Assembly: GCA_036244855.1 (NCBI GenBank)
Contig: BQKZ01010894.1
Location: forward strand, 1 to 17,580
Origin: Temnopleurus reevesii
Taxonomy: Eukaryota; Echinodermata; Echinoidea; Temnopleuroida; Temnopleuridae
Length of the DNA: 17,580 bases
Direction of reading: 5' to 3'
The notes under the pieces are model-generated. The model worked only from the letters and a program-made list of their open reading frames with translations, did not search any database and was not told the DNA's origin. The position numbers and the translations under genes were made by a program. This document shows, piece by piece, positions 1 to 12,000 of the stretch; position 1 is the first letter of the stretch, and each line of letters begins with the position of its first letter.

Positions 1-49
1 ATGGTCATCTGAGACTGCTCCAGGGGCGGTCTGGGAAGGGATGGACGAT
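1..49 (-). CDS. Ig domain 21, first residues (exon runs off the left edge)
   Basis: After an acceptor CTTCTATCATAG the phase-1 frame reads [D]RPSLPRPPLEQSQMTI with no stop up to base 1. Proline-rich A-strand starts of this kind open the other Ig exons. That the exon is real is supported by frame continuity from the exon at 881-1153 and by the absence of the stops found in its duplicate at 124-219. Too little is visible to see either Cys. Confidence 0.65.
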
Positions 50-3000
50 CTATGATAGAAGAAAAATATTATAAAAGAATGAAATAATTTCAATATTCAA
101 AATCAAACATCAATCATCTGGAGGATAACCTTCAGCTGGATAGGTCAAGACTGCCAGTCGATTCACGCTGATGGTCATCTGGGACTTCTACATGGGCGGT
201 CAGGGAAAGGATGGATGATCTAGAGACAAAATAAGAACATAAAATAGAACATATATTTTCATGGATGATCACCTTTCATCCATACCAGCGCTTATTTTTA
301 TCTTGAGTGCATATTTCTAGAGGAAGGTCAGTGCTAAATCAGTCATACAACAGACGTGTTTATCACAGCTGTTACATGTACCTCTTGTGTCATGGCACAT
401 GACGAGTAGAAAGACTTTCTTCATTGTATTTCAGGCTACTACAACATTACTTGAGGACTATGTCTTCACTTTGCTTATAATTCTACTCGTTTTCATTTTA
501 AATGACATTTTCATACATTTGCAATCTAACCTTAAGGGTCAAATTAGAATTGGAATGAGATATGACAGCATGTTTCACATGAAACCAGTGGAAAAAAAAC
601 AATTTCAAATCATTTACTGTAGGAGACGAAATTTTCGCCGGAATTTCATTTTCCCCAATTTTGCGAACGTAAATTAGTAAAAAATTTCACTTATTACAGT
701 GTAAAATGCCGCAAGACTTGTGTACAACAAAAATTGTAAAAAAAATTGAAAATAACAATTAGTTGTTGTGTGAGAAAGCCTAAAATTCATTGAACTGGCA
801 AAAATGATGTATGCTAAAATATTGGCTTTTACAGTAACGCTTTGAACTATTTACAATTTAGTCCTAAAATGATTTCTCACCTAGAATTATCAGCATCCTT
901 TGGACCTGGTCGATACCCGCATCGTTCTGGGCCAAGCAGGTATAGATTCCACCATCCTCTGCCCTGACGACCGGAATCTTCAGGTTGCCATTGGCCAGTT
1001 TCCAGCTATGGGCACCAGTGGGCGGTATATCCTGACCGTTGTGGAGCCAGCGGATAGTGGGTCGCGGGATTCCAGATGCCTGGCATTCCAGCACCACCGA
1101 AGCATCAACTCTGACCTCGTAGGTCTCGGTGGTTCCGGCAATGTTTGGTTGCTCTGTGAAGTAAAGTAAAGATGACCATGAATTCAAAGTTATACTCAAA
1201 GCTGCCAACTATCCAAATTCAGAATCACCCTTTCAACTGAGTGAACTGGCAAAAATGTCCTTAGTTTTTATGAGTAATATCAATTATGATTCTGTTCAGC
1301 AATTATTGTATGATAAGAATAGAACTTTGACAGTTTTAATAATTGCAGTACTCATGTCTGCTTAAGTAAATCTTTTGCACAAATACGTATGTATATGTAG
1401 GGTCAAGAATATTCCAAATTTGCCATCATGCTAAAATGAAAAAAGAGTTGCTAATTCCATGTCTTAAAAAATCAAATATTCAGAAAATATCCTTTCCTTA
1501 GCTTCTGCGCCCATGCCAACACTACACCTCAAGGACAACAAGGACATAGATTTCTTATTTTCCCCTATTTTAAAAGAAAATATACTAAACAGGATACAAT
1601 CTAATTGGTTGGCAGATCTGTGAAGCTAATCCAAGGAACATTGAAATGATATGAATCATCCTGATAACTCACCGTGAACCTCCAGGAACATCTTGAAGAC
1701 ATCAGCCCCAGCACCGTTCTTGGCAATGCAATCGTAACGTCCCGCGTCGGACGGTTGGGCATCATCGATCTGAAGCATACCGTCGCTGATTGTGATGAAG
1801 CCTTCCATCGGATGGACTCGCTGGCCGTCTTTCTGCCAGACGATCGCCGGGGCGGGGACGCCGGTGGCATCGCAGAAGAGGCGGACGGACTGCCCCACCC
1901 TGGTGGTCACCCTGCTGGGTCCGGGAGTGATGGTCGGTTCAACTGGTGAAAGATGGAATGATGATTGAATTTAATTCTTGAGAATGCATTTTCATTGGAA
2001 TAATGAAATTACGCTCTATGATGATGGTGATGATGAAAACTTAGGTGACGTTTCAACAAGAATTTCTGACACTAACAATGACATTGAGAATTTGGCTGGT
2101 GATCATCAGTTCTAAAATTAAAATTTTTCAGCTGTTGCTAATGAAAACTTAATATTAAAACATGTGCATCAATGATTACTTGGATTATAACAGCAATATT
2201 TAGCATTCAACCGTTTTCAGAAAACACTGGTCTCAGCTAGAGAGACAACACAAAACATGTGATGATGAATACATTTCTCATTACTGGTACGTATGACAGT
2301 AAGGACTGACCATTGCAGTAACAGAAAGTTCAAGTCATTGTTTTATTATTTTTAGAAGCTGGTTCAAGAAATTGTGATTTAAAGTGGTCTTAATCAATAA
2401 CAGACATCCATAGATTTTGATAACCAATTTCAAGCATATGACCAAAACTGGAAAGGAATTTTAAAAAATGAAGAAAGTAATGATGAATAATAATGGTGAT
2501 GATACTCACCTTGTACCTGTAGATCAATCCTTCTTGTAATATTTCCAGCCGAGTTAGATATGAAGCATTCATACACTCCTTCGTCGGCAACCGTTGTTGA
2601 AGCTATGTGAAGGAGTCCATTGACTTCTACCTCATATCTGAGTAAAAAAAATTTAATTGTTTTGATTTCTTAATATTCAAATCATAAAATGATCAAAAGG
2701 AGTTCATAATTTATTGTATTTTTCCATAACTATCACATTTGCTTTAGCCCAACGATTCATTACAAGAAATTCACATAATTAAACACCAGACTCAATTATA
2801 AAGGTATAACTGAAATACGATAGATTCAAGTTTTGACTGCCATTTCAGAGAGAGCGGCTTTCATTTATTCAACAGAGATTGCCCTCTTGCCCATACTCTT
2901 TCTACAGAACTTTTTCAAGGAAAGAATATTATTGCCAGGTATCCATTAATATCACCCGAACACAGCACAATGTGAATAAATTTCTTACTGAAGGCAATTC

Positions 3001-6000
3001 ATCGCATGGCAAAAACAATGTAAACTCCTAAAAGCTAAATTATCCCTCATGCAGTTCTAATCACCTCAGCCAGTCTTATAGTGAAACAAACATGCACTGG
3101 GAATAATATTTATTGCTCGAGTACATAATCCAGTATAATGCACTATGCACTATTCACTATTTATATAACATTATATTCAATGACCAACGCATCTTTACCT
3201 CAAGCTTGCCGGTGATATAAAAGCATTATTCTTGCTCCATGTGACTGTTGGTCTGGGAACACCATAGCTCTCACAATCAAGAGTTGCTGAGCCACCGGCA
3301 ATCACGGCTATCTGAGTAGACTCTCTGGATACAATAACGGGTGGTACTGCGGGGAAAGGAGATATTACATAACATAGAGAATTGGAAATCTATCTGGGTT
3401 GTGTTTAATCAAGTTACGAAAGATATTAAGAATGACTTTAGGAATGAGTGCTATCAGTTCCTGTGCTGAATCATGGAGAATCTTATGCGTATTGCACCCA
3501 TTGATTTAATTTACAAACAATTTGGTAAAACACCAGTACATCGTCCAGGAATATCAATAAGATAGATCTTTATTTTCTTTAAATATTTGTTTCCGGAGTA
3601 AATATAAGAGTATGAGTTTGATTCTAAATTCTGCTTTCTCTTACACAAAGATACACAAACACACAAAAAAGTTCCATATTTTTGGCAAAACTTCAGTAGG
3701 GTCACAACAACTTAATAGAGCAAATGACTTCTTTTCTTTCATCAATAATAATCACAACTTTTATTGCTACCAATCTCTTGTATCTATCACCACAACAACT
3801 CAGTCTACATGTATGTGTACTAACCTTCAATTTGTAAATAAAACAGCTTCATATCTATTCCGGCAATATTGGACGCTCTGCACTGATAAACGCCCTCGTC
3901 TTGCAGCTGAGCATTGGCGATACGTAGGGTCGTACCATCCGGTGATATCATGACCCCGCTTTGGAATGGGTGAAGTTGGATGCCGTCTTTGTACCACACG
4001 ATCTCAGGTATGGGGATGGCGTCGGTCGGACAGTGCAGCTCGATCCCCATGTTGTTGATCACAGAGACGTTTTGAGGGAACTCGGCGCCCTCTATGTCTG
4101 GTCTCACTGCAAGATATGATTTTAAGAATTTCAGTTTCAGTACAAAAATTAGGATTGAAGATAACTCTTGTCACTTGTGAATGAGCCTTGCACTTTGCAA
4201 GGTTTTAGATTAAAAACAAATCATATTTATTTTATATTCACATATTTTGTGAAATTTACTAACATCACACCATGGTGATGATGATGATGATGATGATGGC
4301 CTCTGCGCCGGTTTCCACCTCAGCTGGGTGCTCATGGGGTTCAAATTACTCAAAATAATGTCTCACAGATTTCAATGTCCTAATCAGTGCTATATTGTGT
4401 GTTTATTTGATGCAGCAATATGTATATGTACCTGCAATGATGTTTAAGGAGGAAAAATCAGCAACTTTCTGAATAACAAAAGCAACATGTGCATTAGCTA
4501 CCTAAACCAGTTGTCACTTTCCCAACCTCAACGGATCAATATCAAGGGTTAGGAATCATTTGATATCATCTATGGCGATAATTGCATTTTTTCATAAGCA
4601 ATATTGATAAACACTATTGCTCACCTCTGACATTCAAAATATAGCTCTTGGTGATGTTTCCAACAACACTGCTTGCGACGCACGAGAACTGCCCCGCATG
4701 GATCCGATTCACCCGGTTGATTCGAAGAACCTCTCCAGAGGACACGACAGCCACGCCCGGCTCGTTATGCGTTACCAGACGCCCATCCTTGTACCAGCGG
4801 ATGGTCGGGGGAGGATAGCCACTGGCGTGGCAGCTGAGCTGTGTGGAATCTTCTTCATTGATGTTCATAATTGTAGGAGTTAGTGGGTTGCCATCGCGGA
4901 ATATTGGAGGAACTGAGAGAGGAGAAGAGAATAAAAGATAATTGGTTGTTATAGTCAAATATGATTTAAGAATTCACTATGAAATTTGAACATGTATTGG
5001 AGGATTGGATTCGATTTCCATTTCAATAAATTTCAAATACAGTAGAGTCAACCAAAATTGATACTCAATCATGAACACAAAGTTGGAAAAGAGTTATCCT
5101 GAGCGTGACTGATCACCAGGATTTGAACCTAACTAAACCTAAAAGATTGAAACCAAACTTACTTTGAAGACCTCAATGTGACTGATCTTACAGACCAAAG
5201 TGTTACTTACCATGAACTGTAAGACCAAAGAACTTGGTGGAATTGCCTGCGTTATTCCTGGCGATGCAAGTATACCTTCCTTCATTGTTGACTTGAACCT
5301 GTCTTATTGCCAGGATTTGGACCAAATTAAACTTAAAAGATCAAAACCAAACTTACTTTGAAAACTTAAATGTGACTCAAAGACCGCAAAGTTACTGACC
5401 GTGAACTGTTAGACCAAAGAACTTGGTGGAATTACCTGCGTTATTCCTGGCGATGCAAGTATACCTTCCTTCATTGTTGACCTGAACATGACTTATCGCC
5501 AGGATTTGAACCTCACCAAACTTAAAGGATCAAAACCAATTCTACTTTGAAGACCTAAATTTGACTTAATAACCCAAGTTTTACTCACCGTGAACTGTAA
5601 GACCAAAGAACTTGGTGGAATTGCCTGCATTATTCCTGGCGATGCAAGTATAACTTCCTTCATTATTCACCTGAACCTGGCTGATCTCAAGAATATGACC
5701 GTCTGGAGAGATGCGAACATTGGAGTCATCTCGGAGCGGAGCGCCATCTTTCTGCCAGACGATCGTTGCCCTGGGAATGGAGATGTCAATCTCGCAGTAT
5801 AATCTGGCGGGGTTGTTGAGGATGACGACGATGTCGATGGGTCTGTAGGCATCGACGATGATTGGGGGAACTGGAATTGATAAAAATTACAATTGATGCA
5901 AAAAGGAATATCCCTAAGTTCTAAATCTGTGTATTCATTTAGTTATTCAAGTTTTCAATTATATAATTTGGTATTCTACAGGGTGTGCTTGGAAAGCAGT

Positions 6001-9000
6001 TTTTACAACTAAATGCACCTACCCTGTTTTTAACCCTAATCCCATTGGGATATTTCAGTCATCTCAGTTCATTGGGGGGGGGGCTTATTTGGCCCCCCCC
6101 CTCTGATCTTTGCCGTCGACTGCGCGATCGCGCCGAAATTTGGCATGCACAAATTTTTCAAAAATCTACTCATTATGCTAATTAGGCTTTAATTATGCAT
6201 AATTATGCATGAGTTCTAACAAACAGCAATAAATCACTTGCTGAAGCTCCAAATGTGNGGGTTGTTGAGGATGACGACGATGTCGATGGGTCTGTAGGCA
6301 TCGACGATGATTGGGGGAACTGGAATAGAAAATATAATTGATGCAATATATAGTATCTCTAGGGTAACAGGTCGTACAAATCTGTTCTAAATCTTGCATT
6401 CAGTAAGTAATTATTCATTATTTCATATATTCATTTATTCATTCATTTGCTTATTCATTTGTTCATTTATTTATTTATTAATTTATTAATCTATTCATTC
6501 ATCATTTTATTCATTCATTCATGTACCATTTATTCATCTGGCATTATTAACACACAATACCCAGCGCATGCTTTCTATTGTTTGCAGTGCTTAAGCTAGT
6601 GGCTTGGGCTATGTAATCACTACCTTCAGAATTGTTGCAACACAGAAAGGATTTACAAAATAATAAAAAAGATCTTTTCAAGAAACTATTTATAAAACCA
6701 TCTAACAAATCATTAAGAACAGAAATATATCATTGACATTCACTTACCCATGACGGTTACGTTGATGGATATGCTAACGTTTCCAGCAACATTCACCGCT
6801 ACACATTCATACAAGCCAGTGTCATACTGCAGTGCTCCTGGTATAACCAGAGTGCCATCATCCTTAATCTTATAGTCCGGCGGTGTCAAGATTCGGTTAT
6901 CCCTGAACCAAGCAACCTCCGGCTTCGGATATCCAGACGTCGGGCATGGGAGCTCGATGTCGTCGCCCTCGACGAGCTGGACGTGCTCGATGCCGCCCTC
7001 GTGTCCCTCGACGATCCTAGGCGGTTCCTGCACCTTGAGGAGGATGTCCATCGACTGTCTCCCGACCTCGTTGTCGGCGATGCAGGAGAAGATCCCGCTG
7101 TCGTCCTCTCGGGTGGAGTTGATGATGAGGCTGCCTCCGCTGTTACTGACCGTGAAGGCCCAGTTGGTTAGGGGGATGGGGACGCCGTTCCTCTGCCAGC
7201 TGATGGTGGGGGCGGGGAAGCCGGTAGCTTGGCACCGGAGAGTGACGGTCTCGTGGAGTCTAGCTATGACTGTTTCGTGTTGCGTGCTTACTTTGGGTGG
7301 AACTGAGAGGGAAATGCAACAAAGAATAGAAAGAAAATATATAACCCTACCAACCTAGAAAATAAATAAAAATAACTGCTGAAACTGCTAATCTGATAAA
7401 GTTGTACAGCTGTAGAAAAAAAATGAAGTCAAAAAGAGCTTGCAGCTTTTGATCCTAACAGAATCTTAATCATAAGCAAAAGGACCAAAAATACACGGGA
7501 GCAAGAAAGATTAACCCCCTAAACCTTAGAAATAGTCCCTGTAAGATCCAAAAATAGCCCTCGCAAAATGTATTACATAGGCTATTTTTTCAGGAGGAAA
7601 ATTTGAAAAGTATTTTTTTCAACCCTGAGCCCTACTGCTTCTATTGATTACAGTAACGCCTACGTCATGATAATTCATGAATCTCTAGATCCCTAAATTA
7701 TTCTATGAATAATGCCAGATTATCTTGCCTCTACATTGCAATTCTAAGGTCTTCAGCCTTTCATTATTCAAAACAGTAAATGACACCAGTCATTCTTAAA
7801 GCTGTACTTTAAATCTTTTGTAACTTGGTGAAAGTTCGCCCTGGGGAAATATCCCGACAGCATACTTACTCTTGACGAGCAGATGATAGTTCTTGGTATC
7901 ATTACCAACGTTGTTCGTCGCCAAACACGCATAACCTCCACTGTCCGTGTGCTGTGGGTTGCTGATTCTCAACGACCCGTCCGCTCCGATGACGTGATGT
8001 CCGTTCACGATGTCCAGTGGCTTGCCGTCGTGATGCCATGTGATGGTTGGGGGTGGGTTACCTTCCGCCTCACAGATGAGTGTGATGCCGATGCTCTGAG
8101 TGGTGGTCAGGTACTCTAGCTGGTTGTTTCGGATGCTGGGCGTGACTGCAAAAATTTACATATTAAAGAGAAATGTTATGGTGATATAGAATGGACAGAA
8201 ATAAAGTTATCAGTGTTCCATCATTAATCTGATATCACCAAATGCATCTGGTTAGAATGTCATCATGCACATTGTAATCCATTTTACACATGAGCACTTG
8301 TGCTCCTCTACGGTTCCTGAAAAGTGCCATTATTCCGAAGTGATGCGATTCAGAGGTGATCGATCACTTGTTTCACGTAGTGTATATCCCAAAAATTGTT
8401 TTAGTACATCATTAATCTAGATCATTTAAGACATACCAGCATTGAGACTGCTATAGTATATCATATTTCTGAAAACGAAATCGCAATCAATTCTCTCCTC
8501 TTGCATTCCTCCAATTTAAAAGCTGTTCTCCATCTAAAAGCTATTTGAACTTCTAAATCTCCTGAAATCAAATGTTAGGTACACACCTTGGACATCTATG
8601 GTCGAATTCATCGACGCCATGCCGGCATCGTTGGTCGAGTGCAGTAATACTCGCCAGCATTGGCAATGTTAACTGTCCCTATCATTTCTCTCACACACTC
8701 TTTCATATCTAAATACAGGTGTACACTCACCTTGTACATCTATAGTCCAATTCATTGATGCCATGCCAGCATCATTGGTCGCCGTGCAGTAATACTCTCC
8801 AGCATTGGCAATATTAACAGACCCAATCTCCAGGGTGATTCCTTGGTCTCGGATAGTGACTGCCTCCTCCTGCCCGGTGAGCTGTTCCTCTCCCTTATAC
8901 CACTTGATGATGGGAGGCGGGAACGCATCCGTTACCATGCACTGGAGTTCGATGGAGTCATACTGGCCCACGGGGTACTCGATGGGGTGTTTGGACCCTG

Positions 9001-12000
9001 GTATTTTAGGTGCAACTGTAATAATCAAATAACAAGAATATGATTAACATTGTTGGTCTACTTGCTAATACACATCTATAATCATCCTTTAATTGTTGAT
9101 TATAGCATAATGAAATTAAATTACACTGGGATAAGTAAAATAGACCTTTCTGCAGTGACAACCCCAGGATTTGTGTCATGTGTATTTTGTTAAAAGCACA
9201 TAGCATGCATGAATGGAAATGCGCGTTATAATTTGCAACTGCTTAGCAGTTAACTTGCAATCCATTGCAACTTTGTAGACAATCTATTCGTTTTAAGATT
9301 ATGTTGTCTTATCAGGTCAGTAAAAGCTTATATGAGCATGATAATAAGACAAGCATGTCTGCATATCAGTTGACGCAAGAACCAAAATAATCAGGTACAC
9401 TTACCAGAAACATCAAGCCTTACGTCCCGGCTTAGCACCCCGACAAGGTTGCTCGCCTCGCAGATGTACGTCCCCCTGTCCATGGACTCCACATCCCTGA
9501 TCCACAGGGAGCCATCCTCCAGAATCTCCATCTTGCCGTAGTTAAACTGGAGCTCCCGGTTGTTCTTCAGCCAGCGGTACTGGGGCTTGGGGCTCCCGCT
9601 GATGTTGCAAGGGATGATGATGTCCTCGTCGACTCCGGTAGATACGTTCTTGGACGAGTCGGGCTTCAGAACAGGTGGTGCTGTGGAGTAGAGAGTGAGA
9701 AAAAGATGATTAAACATTTTAGGGTTGCCAATTTAGGATACGAATAGTGATCGACTTTGTTGAAAAAAATCATTCCTGTCCTGCATGGGCATGAAATAAT
9801 TGGAATATGGAGATAAAGGGAGAGATATGGTTACAGAAGTGATGGGGAAATGAAAAATGGGGGATGAGATCACCGAATGAGGGAAAGGTAGAAGTAAACA
9901 GAGGAGAGAAGGAAATAAAGGAAAACAGAGAGCACGGAAAAGGAAGAGGGAGCCAGAAGAAGATAGCCTAGGAGAAAGAGGAAGGACTGAAAAGGAGATG
10001 GAGGAGAGGGAAATAGAAATACAGAAAGAGGTGAAGAAAAGGGATCAGTACAGAAAGGAACAGAAAACAGATAAAAATGGGCAAAATGAAAGTATGCTTC
10101 ACTAAAAATATACTCTGATTCAACGTACAGTAAGCAACAAATTCAAATCAATCAAACTTACTGTGGATCCACAAATTGACCATCTTGTAATCATGCCCGG
10201 CCTGGTTGAACGCGACACATCGGTACGACCCGGAGTCCTCCTCGACCACGCTACGGATCCTGAGGGACCCTGAGAACAACTGCTCCAGGTTGGGGTTGGT
10301 GAGGTTGAGAGGCGCTCCGTTCTTGTACCAGGTGATCTCTGGGAAGGGTACACCTGCGGTCTCGCAGGGGAGGATGACAGAGCTGGAGAGGGTGCGGACT
10401 ATGTCCGATGGTCCGTCGTTGATGGATGGTGGCACTGAAAAGAGAAAAATAAATGAATTGGAGATTGGCATGGTCAAAAGATCCTTTCCAGAAAGTCTGT
10501 CATTGAGGGAGAGGATAACTTAGAGTAAACACAATTGAAATAGTTGGGGTATCTTCCTCTTCTCTTCGATGACAATTTACAATTTACATTCATTGGCACT
10601 TTGTCATCTAAGTTAGATGTGGACATAGGAGCTGTCAACTGTACTTGTGTCATGTCACTTCTTGAAGTATTTTGGATGGTCAAAGGTTGCATGAAGGAGA
10701 TTGATACAGCATAAAGTGCATTCATCCATCTATATGTTGATATGAATATTTTACACTACATTCAATCCCTCTTTCCTCATCCAATTGGCAGCATTTTTAT
10801 TCTATTTTCATGATAAAAAAACCCACAATTACCAAATTTATTCCCTATTGCGACAAATTTATGTCAAAAAATTAAAAGTTGCCATTCAAAGTGGATTGTG
10901 TATAATGAATTGTGATTATTTCATTTCTAAATCACAACAATCAAATTTGTTTTACATTTCTTTTGTCTCTGCCTGGCCATGCATTTGGTATTTATGTATT
11001 CACTGAACCAAAACACAAAACATGAATGGGAAATACCCTCATTGCAGCTTGCCTCAACTTACCAATCACATCAATGTAAACCACTCTGGAGTCGTTGCCG
11101 GCCGAGTTCTTAGCGATGCATGTGAACATGCCTGAATCAATGACCTGCACCTGCCGAAGGTGCAAGGTACCGTTGGTGGCGATGATGTATCGGCTGTTCT
11201 GACTCGAGATAGGGATGTCGCCAAACTTCCAGATGATCCTGGCTTCAGGAACTCCGCTGGCCTGACAATGGATAGAGATACTGTGGCCAACTTGCACTGT
11301 GACGCTCTCCTCTCTTCTGTTTCTGATCATCGGGACAACTGTTTTTGATAAAGAAGGGAAATTAGTTTTATGTTGTACTTTGTCTCAAGACTAATCTATA
11401 CACTGAAACAGATAGAAGTATGATATTTTCATTGGAATTGTGCCTATCCAACAGTAAAAACTTTCTTACTATCTGGGCAGTAAAGCCAAAAATACCCATG
11501 TATAGAGAAAACTTAACATTTTTGTACATGGAGCTTACAAAAGATCTTCATGAACTGGTCAGATCATTTTTTAACACCAGCTAGCAAAAATAATGGGATA
11601 TCACAGCCTAATTCATTACACACCAATCATCCCTCCAATGAAAAAAAATAAATTCCCAAAGGAATGAAACTACTTTTTTGTTGTTGTATTATTAATTTGT
11701 CTAAAACCTGCTTCTCTAATCACATACTCACCATGAACCTCCAGGGAGAAATGGCGCTCGCTGGAACCCTGTCCATTTGTAGCCACACAATGATAGTGTC
11801 CTGCATCTTCAGGTCTGATGTACGGCAATCTGAGACTTGTATCGCCCGTTGTCTCAAAGGGGATGCCGATATCTCCCCGGGCCAGGATCGGTTCTCCGTA
11901 CTTGTACCATTGTACCTGGGCGGGTGGGTGAGAGTCTGTCACATTGCATTCCAAGATGACTGTCTCGTCCTCCTCGGTTGAGATGATCACAGGCTCGTCT

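Larger units (their letters stand above)
4913..5588 (-). other. Intron 16 (676 bp), largely tandem repeats of an exon end
   Basis: About 5099-5588 is occupied by two extra copies of a unit of about 189 bp whose third copy is the real exon end. The stretch 4913-5098 is AT-rich with nothing seen. Confidence 0.75.
5116..5690 (-). repeat. Tandem repeat, about 189-bp unit, three copies, covering the 3' end of the Ig domain 15 exon
   Basis: Exon-like donors lie at 5211, 5400 and 5589 (spacing 189 and 189). Each unit contains the last about 110 bp of the exon, the donor and about 80 bp of intron (ccagg at 5116, 5310 and 5499 marks equivalent points). The unit nearest the real exon is continuous with it. 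Copies 1 and 2 are more like each other (GRYTC, VQILAI) than like the real exon (GSYTC, GHILEI), suggesting the array grew in two steps. Confidence 0.9.
5871..6747 (-). other. Intron 15 (877 bp, the longest complete intron)
   Basis: It comprises, from the acceptor outward: unique intron to about 5975, a G/C-tract repeat (about 5976-6256), an ambiguous base N at 6257, a second copy of the exon 5' edge (6258-6319) with its intron (to about 6420), and an (ATTC/ATTT)n low-complexity run (6408-6538). Confidence 0.75.

Noticed and set aside
387..677. 96-codon plus-strand open frame with a hydrophobic stretch
   Set aside because: It lies in an AT-rich intron with phase-less low-complexity composition; a hydrophobic run is expected from T-rich DNA.
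3612..3953. 113-codon plus-strand open frame
   Set aside because: Half intron, half antisense to the Ig exon at 3825-4106; no recognisable domain.
6957..7358. 133-codon plus-strand open frame
   Set aside because: It lies antisense to the GC-rich double-Ig exon at 6748-7302; the GC-rich codons suppress stops in other frames, and the translation shows no domain.
8356..8367. Palindrome gtgatcgatcac as a regulatory site
   Set aside because: A 12-base palindrome once in 17.6 kb of intronic DNA is not convincing, and there is no partner site or promoter.
10206..10523. 105-codon plus-strand open frame
   Set aside because: Antisense shadow of the Ig exon at 10162-10434 running into intron.
11664..11981. 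105-codon plus-strand open frame
   Set aside because: Antisense to the Ig exon at 11732-12031; no domain and no splice or promoter context.
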